Shown: positions 1-7,501, numbered from the stretch's first letter. The stretch: DNA of 64,000 nucleotides from Psychrobacillus sp042885655 (GCF_042885655.1 NZ_JBHVRO010000005.1:1-64000), one strand, 5' to 3'. Made by a program: numbers and translations. Notes: generated from the letters alone by a model not told the origin.

Positions 1-114
1 CCAGTTGAAAATGAGTCCTTTTCATGTGATTCCGCATTCCCTAAAACATTGGGCAAAAGTCTCACAACACTATCAACAATCGTCATTGCAGCAAGATTAA
101 TTCAAAGTGGTTAA
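1..114 (+). CDS. 3' end of an unidentified CDS (partial)
   Basis: Frame 1 is open from the window edge to a TAA at 112-114, encoding about 37 residues that end in a hydrophobic, alanine-rich stretch and LIQSG. A rho-independent terminator starts at the stop codon, which supports a gene end here. Frame 2 is also open until a TAA near position 100, so the reading frame is not certain. The family could not be recognised from so short a tail. Confidence 0.35.
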   Translation, partial: PVENESFSCDSAFPKTLGKSLTTLSTIVIAARLIQSG

Positions 115-138
115 AGCCAACCTATTTTGTTGGCTTTT
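113..138 (+). terminator. Rho-independent terminator of the upstream partial gene
   Basis: A perfect 9-bp stem (AAAGCCAAC with GTTGGCTTT) and a 7-nt loop run into six T residues. It overlaps the stop codon of the partial gene. It also shows that an upstream TTG at 127 cannot be the natural start of the next gene. Confidence 0.8.
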
Positions 139-162
139 TTCACATTACTATTATTAGGAGGT

Positions 163-561
163 TTGTCCACGGAGAACTTTAGAGCTATTTGCCAAGAATA
201 TGCACAAATTGTTAACGGAACAGCCAGCATTAAGCAAGGGTTTTGTTCAGTAGAAAAGGAACGAAATCTCATTGTCACCATTCAAGGACGCCCTAGCCGA
301 AGTGCACTTCCTGCCGGAATAACATTTGAGTCATTAGATTATGAAGGGAATGCGCTAAATCTCGGTGAGGTAGCTGTTCTTCAGGAAGAATTAACCGCAT
401 TTGTTAGAATTCTAGTTAAAAATAATTTAATAGTTAGCGCTATCCATAACCATTGGACTTTCATGAACCCTACTATTTTATATGTACATTTTCAATCCGT
501 GGAACCGCCCTTATCGTTTGCTAAAAAGTTTAAAGAAGCGTTTCTCGTTTTACATCAATAG
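163..561 (+). CDS. DUF1259 (LppY/LpqO-like) domain protein
   Basis: The protein is about 132 residues and consists of one DUF1259 domain. Recognisable signs are the early GRPSRSALPAG-like segment, the middle ESLDYEGNALNLGEVAVL segment, and the C-terminal SAIHNHW...YVHF motif, whose histidines are the most conserved part of this family. The molecular function of DUF1259 is not established. The start is uncertain: AGGAGG at 156-161 lies only 1 nt before the TTG at 163, and an upstream TTG at 127 lies inside a terminator. The gene is alone on the plus strand and is followed directly by a copy of the second dispersed repeat family. Confidence 0.7.
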   Translation: MSTENFRAICQEYAQIVNGTASIKQGFCSVEKERNLIVTIQGRPSRSALPAGITFESLDYEGNALNLGEVAVLQEELTAFVRILVKNNLIVSAIHNHWTFMNPTILYVHFQSVEPPLSFAKKFKEAFLVLHQ

Positions 562-589
562 CAATTAAACTACAGATATATCCAAAATC

Positions 590-866
590 AATAAAACAGA
601 AAAGTATACGCTCCCTTTAAGTGCACTTTGATATCACACGTAATTGAGTGGTTTGGACTATATAACGACCCCACTATTACCGAGGTAACTTTTAAGGCTC
701 GTGAAGTGACCACCTTACTTCACGATTCATTTATTCCACTGGAAGTTGTTTGTCTGTCGCCAACTTAAAAGATACGGTGTCATGTTGGATATGGTTTGGA
801 TAATTAGAGACAAGACCCTGCCTTAACGCAGTTAAAAGCAACCGAAGAAATTATTTCGGTTGCTTT
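590..866 (+). repeat. Second dispersed repeat family, copy a
   Basis: An intergenic element with TTTGGACTA...CACTATTACC on the left, an inner hairpin (CGTGAAGTGA with TACTTCACGA), and GTTGTTTGTCTGTCGCC on the right. The same arrangement recurs near 21.2 kb and 62.5 kb. It ends in a strong hairpin (835-846 with 855-866, AAAGCAACCGAA and TTCGGTTGCTTT). It lies directly downstream of, and on the same strand as, the DUF1259 gene. Together with the flanks it fills the gap 562-993. Confidence 0.6.
835..866 (+). terminator. Hairpin, probable terminator
   Basis: A perfect 12-bp stem (AAAGCAACCGAA with TTCGGTTGCTTT) around an 8-nt loop. The following sequence is only moderately T-rich. It forms the right end of the repeat copy. 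Confidence 0.5.
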
Positions 867-993
867 GATTTACTCTTTTCTTACAGGAAATTTTCGTTAG
901 AAAGTGATGATCAACTAAACTTGATTAATTTTTCCCCTAAAAATAGTACAGAATAAAATTAATCAATAAGAACCACTGGAAGGAAAAAGACCT

Positions 994-1145
994 ATGGTTT
1001 TTATTGAAAGTGAGCTTAGTCATTTAATAGTCGATTATCATAAATGTGATAGCTCTAACATTAAAGAACAAATACTTTTAGATATAACCTTTTATGTGAG
1101 GCTTTGACGATTCTTCAAAAGGACGAGCAAAAAACATATTACTAA
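994..1145 (+). pseudogene. Small ORF with a probable single-base frameshift
   Basis: An ATG at 994 follows a GAAGGAAAAAG-type ribosome site and opens 37 codons to a TGA at 1105. The translation looks like a charged amphipathic helix (ESELSHLIVDYHKC, then IKEQILLDITFYV). If one base is restored near 1098, the helix continues naturally (EALTILQKDEQKTYY) to a TAA at 1143-1145. This resembles a roughly 50-residue small protein broken by loss of one base. No family was recognised. It could also be a real 37-residue product, or a sequencing error. Confidence 0.35.
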
Positions 1146-1202
1146 CTTACCATCCAAATGGTACATTCCACCTCTAAAATAATACTACGTAAAACAAAAA
1201 GA

Positions 1203-1221
1203 ACGCCTTCACGACGTTCAA
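1203..1221 (-). terminator. Terminator of the small hypothetical gene
   Basis: On the minus strand a GAACG(TCGTGAAGG)CGTTC hairpin is followed by TTTTTG. It lies about 20 bp after the stop codon of the gene that starts at 1614. Confidence 0.55.
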
Positions 1222-1242
1222 AATCATTTTTTATATTTACAC

Positions 1243-1614
1243 TTATTCATCGAGATAAAGAGCATTCATTCCGATTAATAAAGTTTTCGCATCTTCGTTT
1301 AAATAGTGCTTTATATCATTTCTTATCAAAAGTTCCGAATTATTTTTAACCGACATTTTTAATCCTCTAATATCAAATTTTGTAGCATAAGCATTAATGG
1401 AATGTATCACATTTAATTCTTTTCGATTTAATGGGTTGATCACAGAGTTAGTATTGTCTTTCAAAATTTCAAACAACGATCTAGCATTACTTCTTAAAAG
1501 ATGTCTATTCTCATCAATTAATTCAATATTTTCTTCTATATACTTTCTTGCCGAAACCAAATCGAAGTTTTCCATACCTTCATTAATTTTTTTCATTAAT
1601 TCATTTATATCCAT
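1243..1614 (-). CDS. Conserved-type hypothetical cytoplasmic protein (123 aa)
   Basis: A 123-residue, mostly helical, acidic protein with no signal peptide or membrane segment. The start is well supported: AGAGGGG lies 6-8 nt before the ATG, and a terminator follows the stop codon. The N-terminal half (MKKINEGMENFDLVSARKY) reads like a short helical repeat. The family was not recognised and no function is proposed. It stands alone between the frameshifted small ORF and a lipoprotein gene on the same strand. Confidence 0.65.
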   Translation of the reverse strand: MDINELMKKINEGMENFDLVSARKYIEENIELIDENRHLLRSNARSLFEILKDNTNSVINPLNRKELNVIHSINAYATKFDIRGLKMSVKNNSELLIRNDIKHYLNEDAKTLLIGMNALYLDE

Positions 1615-2003
1615 AATAACCCCTCTAACCTCTTTATATTTTTATCGGTTTAACAAAATAATAATCCATAGTTAATTAGGTAGAGCATACCCCTTTCTTT
1701 AGTCCCGATATTTTTAAAAAAATTAAATTATTAGTTAACAAACTTAATAAAAACGAGAGCTTTTAGAAGTTGGAAAAAGACAAAAGCTTTCCATACCTGC
1801 TGTTGCTGACTGAATCGATTTTTGTCCATTTGCTAGGCCCTTTTATTCGATATTATTCGCTGGTGCATCTATTTTCTCCACGACTCTTATCGTGCTAACC
1901 ATAACCTTCATCATCTTCATTAGCGGACCCGTTAATTTATCTTTTAATGCTATTGAGGTTTAAACACCGTTCACCTAATCCCCCCCCTTTCTCCATAATA
2001 AAA
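1615..2003. other. Gap with a possible membrane-protein remnant
   Basis: No intact gene is seen. On the plus strand at about 1840-1962, one frame encodes a short hydrophobic stretch (AGASIFSTTLIVLTITFIIF) ending in TAA, with an in-frame stop just upstream, which may be the decayed tail of a membrane protein. A run of 8 C residues lies at 1980-1987, which is unusual in such AT-rich DNA. Confidence 0.3.
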
Positions 2004-2024
2004 GGCACCCTATGAAAGGATGCC
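2004..2024 (-). terminator. Terminator of the 2.0-kb lipoprotein gene
   Basis: On the minus strand GGCATCC and GGGTGCC pair (with one G-T) and are followed by TTTTA, 6 bp beyond the stop codon of the lipoprotein gene. Confidence 0.65.
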
Positions 2025-2029
2025 AATAA

Positions 2030-2380
2030 TTATTTAACGCTTTTAAATATTTCTTTCGATTTTTCATCGTTTGTTTCTAAGACAAACAATCCGTTTCTTT
2101 CCCATTCTTTCATCATTGATAAGGACTCTTCTGCTGTTTTTATAGATTTTTCAGAGTCAAATTCATAAATTGCAACTTTCTTATCATAATCAAAAATAAT
2201 GCCATCTTTCGCACCAATTAAACTAAACATAGGTTTTTCTGTGTCTACCTTTATGCCTTCTTTTTCAAAAGCTTCAACATAGGATTCCAAACTTATCTTT
2301 GATTTAGTTCCGCTAGCTCCAGCATTGCAACCAACCAATAGTAAACAAAAAAGCATTACATAAATAATCTTTTTAAACAT
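2030..2380 (-). CDS. Small lipoprotein of unknown function
   Basis: A 116-residue predicted lipoprotein. A short lysine-containing start (MFKKIIY) is followed by a hydrophobic stretch and the lipobox LLVGC, so Cys18 would be the lipidated residue anchoring it to the outer face of the membrane. The mature part is charged and has no recognised catalytic motif. The chosen start is the ATG at 2380 because GGGAGGG lies 7 nt before it; an ATG 15 nt upstream sits inside that ribosome site. It is a single-gene unit with its own terminator. No function can be assigned. Confidence 0.7.
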   Translation of the reverse strand: MFKKIIYVMLFCLLLVGCNAGASGTKSKISLESYVEAFEKEGIKVDTEKPMFSLIGAKDGIIFDYDKKVAIYEFDSEKSIKTAEESLSMMKEWERNGLFVLETNDEKSKEIFKSVK

Positions 2381-2677
2381 AAATATCCCTCCCATTATTT
2401 CTAAAGTAAATATATCATATCTATGAAATAAATGGATGAAATATTTTATTTTGTCATTTTATTAGCTTCCGCTTTCTCTTTAGCTAATTGGTTTTTTATG
2501 CTGGCAATTATACGGTCTTAAAAGCACACAATTGTGTGTATAATTGCATGAAACAGGCGGAAACAAGATAAAAAGATTACTGATAACCCTTGTATAGATG
2601 TTGTTAAACCTTATAAACGAATGCAAGAAGACGATTCATTAAAATTCAAGAACGCCAAGGTTGACGTTCTCGATTTG
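2381..2677. other. Gap with no recognised gene
   Basis: About 300 bp of AT-rich sequence. A GAACG...CGTTC inverted repeat near 2650-2672 may end transcription of the secreted-protein gene on the minus strand. Nothing else is supported. Confidence 0.3.
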
Positions 2678-3529
2678 TTATTGGATAACGTTTATTAAAT
2701 ATTGACCTTTTGTCGAACCATCTTCAGCTAACACATCCAACCAAGATACATAGATAGTAGATATTGTATCTGAATCTGTATAGTCAAAATTATCATCACC
2801 AATATTCTTTCTAATTGAATAACTTTGATCAGTACCATTGGTGGAAACTATTACGGCTTTAATTTCAGAGACTTTTGCAGTAGCGTTAACTGATATGAAT
2901 CCAGTCAACTCATCCACTTGAACTACACTGTTATTCATTGAAATAATTTTTGTTACAGATTTTGGATTTGGTTCTGGATTTGGTTCTGGTGTTGGTTTTG
3001 GTTTTGGTGTTCGTTTTGGTGTTACTGTACCATCACTTATGTTCGCAAACCTATCTTTCACTTGTACGTAATTAGTAATAACATCCGTTACTTTTGAACC
3101 TTCAGGTATTATTAATTTTGCTATTTTTGTTCCTTCACTTACTACTAATCTTGCATCTTTATTGATTACTTCGATTTTACTAATATTCCCAGTTGCATTT
3201 AAAATAACTTCGTTACCAGTTGTAATAATTATATTGGTAGTATCACCTTTACCATTAAGTACTACCTTGTTTTTAGAAGCCACTTCAAGATTAGCAACAG
3301 TCGCGTTTACTTCAACAATCTCAGCACCATCTTTAATTATCAATTTAGGAATTACTATACTACTCTCAGCATTTATGATTGAATCTTCAGAAACCACTAA
3401 TTCCTCAATATGATCACTTTTTCCTACTGTTACTACTGATAAATCTTTTGCTGATGCAAACGATGATTGAAAAACAAACAGAAAAACCGTAAAGCTAACA
3501 AACATTAGTATTTTTGAAACAGTTTTCAT
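2678..3529 (-). CDS. Secreted beta-repeat protein with proline-rich linker
   Basis: A 283-residue exported protein. Residues 1-27 form a typical Sec signal peptide (MKTVSKILMF core, cleavage after FASA). Residues about 30-160 are short alternating hydrophobic strands with I/V-x-I/V patterns separated by N, G and K, as in beta-helix-like or surface-layer accessory proteins. A charged proline linker (TPKPKPTPEPNPEPNPK) joins this to a C-terminal domain of about 90 residues. There is no SLH, LPXTG or catalytic motif, so how it is held at the surface is unknown. The start at 3529 is chosen because the signal peptide begins there; an ATG 45 bp upstream lacks a ribosome site and would spoil it. It lies beside the decayed integrase and may be accessory DNA. 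Confidence 0.65.
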   Translation of the reverse strand: MKTVSKILMFVSFTVFLFVFQSSFASAKDLSVVTVGKSDHIEELVVSEDSIINAESSIVIPKLIIKDGAEIVEVNATVANLEVASKNKVVLNGKGDTTNIIITTGNEVILNATGNISKIEVINKDARLVVSEGTKIAKLIIPEGSKVTDVITNYVQVKDRFANISDGTVTPKRTPKPKPTPEPNPEPNPKSVTKIISMNNSVVQVDELTGFISVNATAKVSEIKAVIVSTNGTDQSYSIRKNIGDDNFDYTDSDTISTIYVSWLDVLAEDGSTKGQYLINVIQ

Positions 3530-3788
3530 TTCATACACCACTACTTTCTTACTATTTTCAAAAAAGTTTATCACAATTTATTTCAATTGTATATACACTT
3601 AAACTTTTTCCGTTTTTCACTTTATCAGACTCTACTCTCAAAAAACTCTCAAAATATAAACTTCAAAAAATAATAAGAAAAATACGAGCTTTTGCTACGT
3701 TTTTGATTTGATATAATAAAAGGAGACCCCCCCCCGATTGGAACGGTTCTACATTGTTGCAATTTGTTTTTTATTACGATGCTTCTAT

Positions 3789-3983
3789 CATCCCTCATTG
3801 CCCATTCACTCATCACGACATACCCATGTAGTAATGTTATTAGAAGCCGGAGCTGATATGAAATTTGTGCAGGAACAATTTGACCATGTCTCGATGCAAA
3901 TAACCTCAGATGTATACCCCCATGTTTAGAAGAAGATGGCAGCAAGATCAATCGAGAAATTTGAAGAGTATATGCAAAATTGA
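3789..3983 (+). pseudogene. Tyrosine recombinase/integrase 3' fragment, copy 1
   Basis: The fragment encodes the C-terminal end of a phage-type tyrosine integrase: HSSRHTH (the catalytic HxxR box), LLEAGADMKFVQEQ, DHVSMQIT (second catalytic His region) and DVYPHV, with the active-site tyrosine intact. An in-frame TAG at 3927-3929 then interrupts it, and the reading continues as KKMAARSIEKFEEYMQN to a TGA at 3981. The N-terminal two thirds of the gene are missing. It lies about 70 bp before an orphan glnA tail and is closely similar to copy 2 at 5414. It is not functional. Confidence 0.8.
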
Positions 3984-4053
3984 ATAATTTAGTGGTATAA
4001 ATGTGGTGGGTTTTTAAAAAGCTACCACGAACCACTTTATAATTCATAAGAAA

Positions 4054-4083
4054 AAGCGTTGGAAGCCCAGAGCCCCAACGCTT
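4054..4083 (-). terminator. Duplicate glnA-type terminator
   Basis: AAGCGTTGG and CCAACGCTT form the same 9-bp stem as the true glnA terminator at 5681-5710. Here it follows an orphan glnA tail. Confidence 0.7.
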
Positions 4084-4085
4084 TA

Positions 4086-4147
4086 CTATTAATACATTTT
4101 CAAATATTGTTCACGTTCCCATGGGTGAACGGTTGTTCGGAACATAT
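4086..4147 (-). pseudogene. Orphan glnA 3' tail
   Basis: On the minus strand this encodes MFRTTVHPWEREQYLKMY and a stop, identical in protein sequence to the end of the intact glutamine synthetase at 5716. No upstream glnA sequence is attached. It is the second copy of the presumed attachment site. Confidence 0.85.
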
Positions 4148-4435
4148 ACCTGTATAAAACTAGGTGAAATCAATCATATTTTATATGTGTTTTCACATTT
4201 CATTAAGCAATCAAAAACAGCTAAATATAGCTAGTTCTTACTCGACAGGAATCCCACCCGCTATATGATACGACCTATGCTCGGCCGCACAACTGCTGCT
4301 TTAGTTGAACAAAAAAGAGCTGACTTAGCAACCCTACGCTCTTTGAATAATGCACGCGTTAGTTCGAGAACCTAACATTTCTCTTAAGTAGGTCCTCTTA
4401 TCCTTCATTGCTTCAATAAAATGAATCTTTTTAAA
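4148..4435. other. Non-coding stretch inside the decayed element
   Basis: No gene is supported. An AAGAGC...GCTCTT hairpin at about 4312-4341, followed by TTTTTTG on the minus strand, may terminate the M50 protease transcript. Confidence 0.35.
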
Positions 4436-5065
4436 TTAGTTTATTATTTTATTTTTTCTCATTTCTTTAATAACATTAAGAATTCTCAAACCATCAGTGG
4501 GATAGCCCCCTATATGTCTGTTATAAGAAGGAAATGTGTAAGGTAATACATTTATAATAAACATTATAAAATTAATGAAAGCAGCGTCATCTAAAAAGGT
4601 TGTATATTCTTCGGAAAATAAATAAGAACTACCCAAAAATAATATAGATCCAACTAAAGAAGCTAAAGGTCCTCCACTATCTATAATTAATTCTTGTCTG
4701 TTTGAAAATGGCGCTAGTTCTTCTATATTAGCAACACAACAAAATCCCGAAAAAGCCATTGTTACATAAAAATTTACTCTACCAATTTTAAACTTTAGTT
4801 TCTTCTCTTTACTTAGTGAACCAAAAATAATATCTGCCTCAGCTTTTTTGGATGAAGTTAATATTCCGATTGCATGGCCCATTTCATGTATCAAAATAGT
4901 AAGAGGAAGGTGAATAAATAAAACAATAATAACTTCGATTATAAATTGCAAATTACGAATCTCCTTTATCAACAGAATAAATATGATAGTCTTAAAATAA
5001 ATTTCTTGATTTCTCTCTAATTGAAAATATTCACCAATCAGATCGTTAATCCACCACTTATTCAA
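4436..5065 (-). CDS. M50-type (site-2-protease-like) membrane metalloprotease
   Basis: A 209-residue integral membrane protein with the zinc protease motif HEMGH (residues 60-64) inside a hydrophobic segment. A middle SGGPLASL motif (about 130-137) and a distal NVLP...PTDGLRI motif with Asp191, which would complete the zinc site, are as expected for peptidase family M50. Such enzymes cut substrates within the membrane; the substrate here is unknown. The predicted start is the TTG at 5065, preceded by GGAG about 9 nt upstream. There is no PDZ or CBS domain. The gene is the only intact one between the two glnA 3' copies and is probably cargo of the decayed element. Proteases of this type also occur in peptide-export clusters, but no partner gene is present. 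Confidence 0.75.
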   Translation of the reverse strand: MNKWWINDLIGEYFQLERNQEIYFKTIIFILLIKEIRNLQFIIEVIIVLFIHLPLTILIHEMGHAIGILTSSKKAEADIIFGSLSKEKKLKFKIGRVNFYVTMAFSGFCCVANIEELAPFSNRQELIIDSGGPLASLVGSILFLGSSYLFSEEYTTFLDDAAFINFIMFIINVLPYTFPSYNRHIGGYPTDGLRILNVIKEMRKNKIIN

Positions 5066-5413
5066 CTAACCTGCTCCGGTAGTTTATCCAGAAAATCAAC
5101 AATAATCTTTAAGAAAGCTATTTTTTAAAAACGACCCACTCATACGAAAGGACCATTTCTTAATAAAGACTTAAAAGAGTCTAAATTAAGTATAGTTTAA
5201 CTAAATTATATTTCTATCGAAATCGTTCGACAAAAAGAGACATAACAAAAAGCCACACCCACATTTAAGTGAGCGGGGCTACTTTTATTCAATATCAGGA
5301 ATGGCGAAAATAGTGTTAGAAGTTCTTTAACATCATAAAAATTAAATCTTGTTTTGTATCGAGAGAACGGAACACCTTTAACTAAATCTCCACTTTTTTT
5401 AGAGGAAATCGAT
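5066..5413. other. Gap between the M50 gene and integrase copy 2
   Basis: No gene is supported. An imperfect hairpin at about 5250-5280 (AGCCACACCCAC with GTGAGCGGGGCT) flanked by T/A runs could act as a terminator on either strand. Confidence 0.35.
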
Positions 5414-5614
5414 CTTCCTTCATTGCCCATTCATTCCACATACCATACCCACGCAGTAATGTTATTAGAAGCCGGAGCTGATATGAAATTTGTGCAGGAA
5501 CGATTTGGCCATGTCTCGATGCAAATAACCTCAGATGTATAAGCCCATGTTTAGAAGAAGATGGCAGCAAGATCAATCGAGAAATTTGAAGAGTATATGA
5601 AAGAAATTGAATAA
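5414..5614 (+). pseudogene. Tyrosine recombinase/integrase 3' fragment, copy 2
   Basis: The same integrase C-terminus as copy 1, but more decayed in its catalytic residues. The catalytic arginine of HxxR is replaced (HSTYHTH), and the active-site tyrosine position is a stop codon (GTA TAA at 5537-5542). The TAG of copy 1 is also present, so that mutation predates the duplication or was spread by conversion. The end (KFEEYMKEIE) is better preserved than in copy 1. The element lies just beyond the glnA terminator and points towards glnA. Confidence 0.8.
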
Positions 5615-5774
5615 TTTTGTAGTATAAATGTGGTAGGTTTTTAAAAAGCTACCACGAACCACTTTATAACTCAAAAGAAAAAGCGTTGGAAGCCCAGAGC
5701 CCCAACGCTTTACTATTAATACATCTTCAAATACTGTTCACGTTCCCATGGGTGAACGGTTGTTCTAAACATAT
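5416..5774. repeat. Direct repeat copy 2 (integrase end + true glnA 3' end)
   Basis: The partner of 3791-4147. This copy contains the real 3' end of glnA. The offset between copies is 1625-1627 bp, and a 2-bp difference lies near the end of the integrase remnant. Confidence 0.85.
5681..5710 (-). terminator. glnA terminator
   Basis: AAGCGTTGG and CCAACGCTT form a 9-bp stem followed on the minus strand by TTTTTCTTTTG, 6 bp after the glnA stop codon. Confidence 0.85.
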
Positions 5775-7050
5775 CCCATTCAATCTCTTTTGCTTCTACG
5801 AAGTTTGCGTAAATATGCTCACCAAGCGCACCACGTATTATTTTACTTTTACTAAGTTCCTGAATTGCTGAATGAAGTGAAGATGGCAAATTGTAGACAC
5901 CATGTTCATTTCTTTCTTCTTCGGTCATGACATAAATATTGCGATCCACTGCAGGTGGTGGTGTTAATTTGTTTTTAATACCATCAAGTCCAGCTTGTAA
6001 AATAACCGCCATAGCAAGGTATGGATTTGCAGATGGGTCTACAGAGCGAACTTCAATACGAGTGCTTAAGCCTCTTGAAGAAGGAATACGAATTAAAGGA
6101 CTTCTATTTTGACCCGACCAAGCAACATAACAAGGAGCTTCATAACCTGGAACTAATCGTTTATATGAGTTTACTGTAGGATTTGTAATAGCTGTAAAAC
6201 TTTGTACGTGCTTTAATACCCCTGCCATAAATTGCATAGAAGTTTCACTCATTTTATTTTCAGCGGATTCATCAAAAAATGCATTTTCATCACCTTTAAA
6301 TAGGGAAACGTTAAAGTGCATTCCAGATCCAGCTACTCCAAAAAGTGGTTTTGGCATAAACGTTGCATGTAAACCATGTTTACGAGCAATTGTTTTTACT
6401 ACTAACTTAAATGTTTGGATGTTATCACAGGCAGTTAATGCATCTGCATATTTAAAATCGATCTCGTGTTGTCCAGGAGCTTCTTCATGGTGAGATGCTT
6501 CAATTTCAAAACCCATCTCTTCAAGCTCAAGTACGATATCACGACGGCAGTTTTCCCCTAAATCTACTGGTGCTAAGTCAAAGTAACCACCATGGTCATT
6601 TAGTTCAAGCGTTGGCTCGCCTTGTGCATCTAGTTTAAATAAGAAAAATTCAGGTTCTGGCCCTAAGTTAAAACTTGTAAATCCTAGCTCTTCCATCTCT
6701 TTGAGAATTCGTTTTAAATTATTACGTGGGTCTCCTGCAAATGGAGTTCCATCTGCACTATTTACGTCACAGATTAATCGAGCTACTTTCCCTTTCCCTG
6801 CAATCCAAGGAAACACTACCCATGAATTTAAATCTGGTACTAAGTACATATCCGATTCTTCAATGCGAACAAACCCTTCAATAGATGATCCATCAAACAT
6901 CATTTTATTGTCGAGAGCTTTATCGAGCTGACTCACTGGAATTTCAACGTTTTTAATCGTACCAAGGATGTCAGTAAACTGAAGACGAATAAAATTCACC
7001 TCATTTTCTTGAACGAATTTTTTAATGTCTTCTTTTGTATACTTGCTCAT
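5716..7050 (-). CDS. glnA: Glutamine synthetase, type I-alpha
   Basis: The 444-residue enzyme makes glutamine from glutamate, ammonia and ATP in the cytoplasm and also controls GlnR and TnrA in Bacillales. It closely follows the B. subtilis protein throughout: FDGSSIEGFVRIEESD with Arg62, the residue linked to feedback inhibition, the NPTVNSYKRLVPGYEAP substrate loop, and a VHPWEREQY end. No adenylylation loop is seen, as expected for the alpha type. AGGAGAG lies 7-8 nt before the ATG. It is co-transcribed with glnR (12-bp gap) and followed by a strong terminator. Its last codons are duplicated at 4086-4147, apparently because the gene end served as an integration site that restores the coding sequence. 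Confidence 0.97.
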   Translation of the reverse strand: MSKYTKEDIKKFVQENEVNFIRLQFTDILGTIKNVEIPVSQLDKALDNKMMFDGSSIEGFVRIEESDMYLVPDLNSWVVFPWIAGKGKVARLICDVNSADGTPFAGDPRNNLKRILKEMEELGFTSFNLGPEPEFFLFKLDAQGEPTLELNDHGGYFDLAPVDLGENCRRDIVLELEEMGFEIEASHHEEAPGQHEIDFKYADALTACDNIQTFKLVVKTIARKHGLHATFMPKPLFGVAGSGMHFNVSLFKGDENAFFDESAENKMSETSMQFMAGVLKHVQSFTAITNPTVNSYKRLVPGYEAPCYVAWSGQNRSPLIRIPSSRGLSTRIEVRSVDPSANPYLAMAVILQAGLDGIKNKLTPPPAVDRNIYVMTEEERNEHGVYNLPSSLHSAIQELSKSKIIRGALGEHIYANFVEAKEIEWDMFRTTVHPWEREQYLKMY

Positions 7051-7062
7051 TATTTCACTCTC

Positions 7063-7473
7063 CTATTGATTTTTATTTATGAACCTCGCCTTAACATTAA
7101 AAGCGAGAGGGTTCCCATGTCTTAGTGAAGTGCGTTGATGGCTTTGCGCAATTTGCATCTCTTCTCTGAAGATCGCTCTTAATTGTGCATCAGAAATAGC
7201 TTGTTGCACTTCTTTGTTGGAAGTTGGATTTTTTTTCATTTCAAAGATTTGTTTAATACCCGCAATGTTTACTCCAGTTGATATCATATCTTTTATCTCT
7301 AATAAAATATCGATATCATCCAGTGAAAACATACGTTGCTTCCCTTCCGTTCGTGCAGGTTGGACTAGCTCATGCTCTTCATAATAACGAATTTGCCTTG
7401 CTGTTAATCCTGTTAACTGCATCACTATATTCATGGATAACAACGGCATCGACCGTCTCCATTCCTTTTCCAT
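7063..7473 (-). CDS. glnR: MerR-family nitrogen repressor GlnR
   Basis: A 136-residue MerR-type regulator. Residues about 10-75 form the winged-helix DNA-binding domain (MPLLSMNIVMQLTGLTARQI, YYEEHELVQPAR), followed by a dimerisation helix and a basic C-terminal tail that in B. subtilis receives the signal from feedback-inhibited glutamine synthetase. It represses the glnRA operon when nitrogen is plentiful. The ATG at 7473 is preferred over the GTG just before it because GGGGGT then sits 6-8 nt upstream. Two GlnR-type boxes lie in its own promoter, so autoregulation is expected. Confidence 0.95.
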   Translation of the reverse strand: MEKEWRRSMPLLSMNIVMQLTGLTARQIRYYEEHELVQPARTEGKQRMFSLDDIDILLEIKDMISTGVNIAGIKQIFEMKKNPTSNKEVQQAISDAQLRAIFREEMQIAQSHQRTSLRHGNPLAFNVKARFINKNQ

Positions 7474-7501
7474 CACTGCACCCCCAGTTGGATATGCTAA
7501 T

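Larger units (their letters stand above)
3791..4147. repeat. Direct repeat copy 1 (integrase end + glnA 3' end)
   Basis: These 357 bp are closely similar to 5416-5774. They contain the integrase remnant, a GTGGT...ACCAC hairpin, the glnA terminator and the last 18 codons plus stop of glnA. The identity ends abruptly at the shared AACATAT (4141-4147), after which the sequence no longer matches glnA. The arrangement suits two attachment sites flanking an inserted element, or a later duplication. Confidence 0.85.

Noticed and set aside
3649..4047. Minus-strand reading frame of 132 codons over integrase copy 1
   Set aside because: It is antisense to a recognisable integrase fragment and to the glnA terminator; its near twin over copy 2 shows it is a by-product of the duplicated sequence.
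4148..4435. tRNA gene or CRISPR repeat in the decayed element
   Set aside because: No cloverleaf, no T-loop consensus and no regularly spaced repeats are present here or elsewhere in the window.
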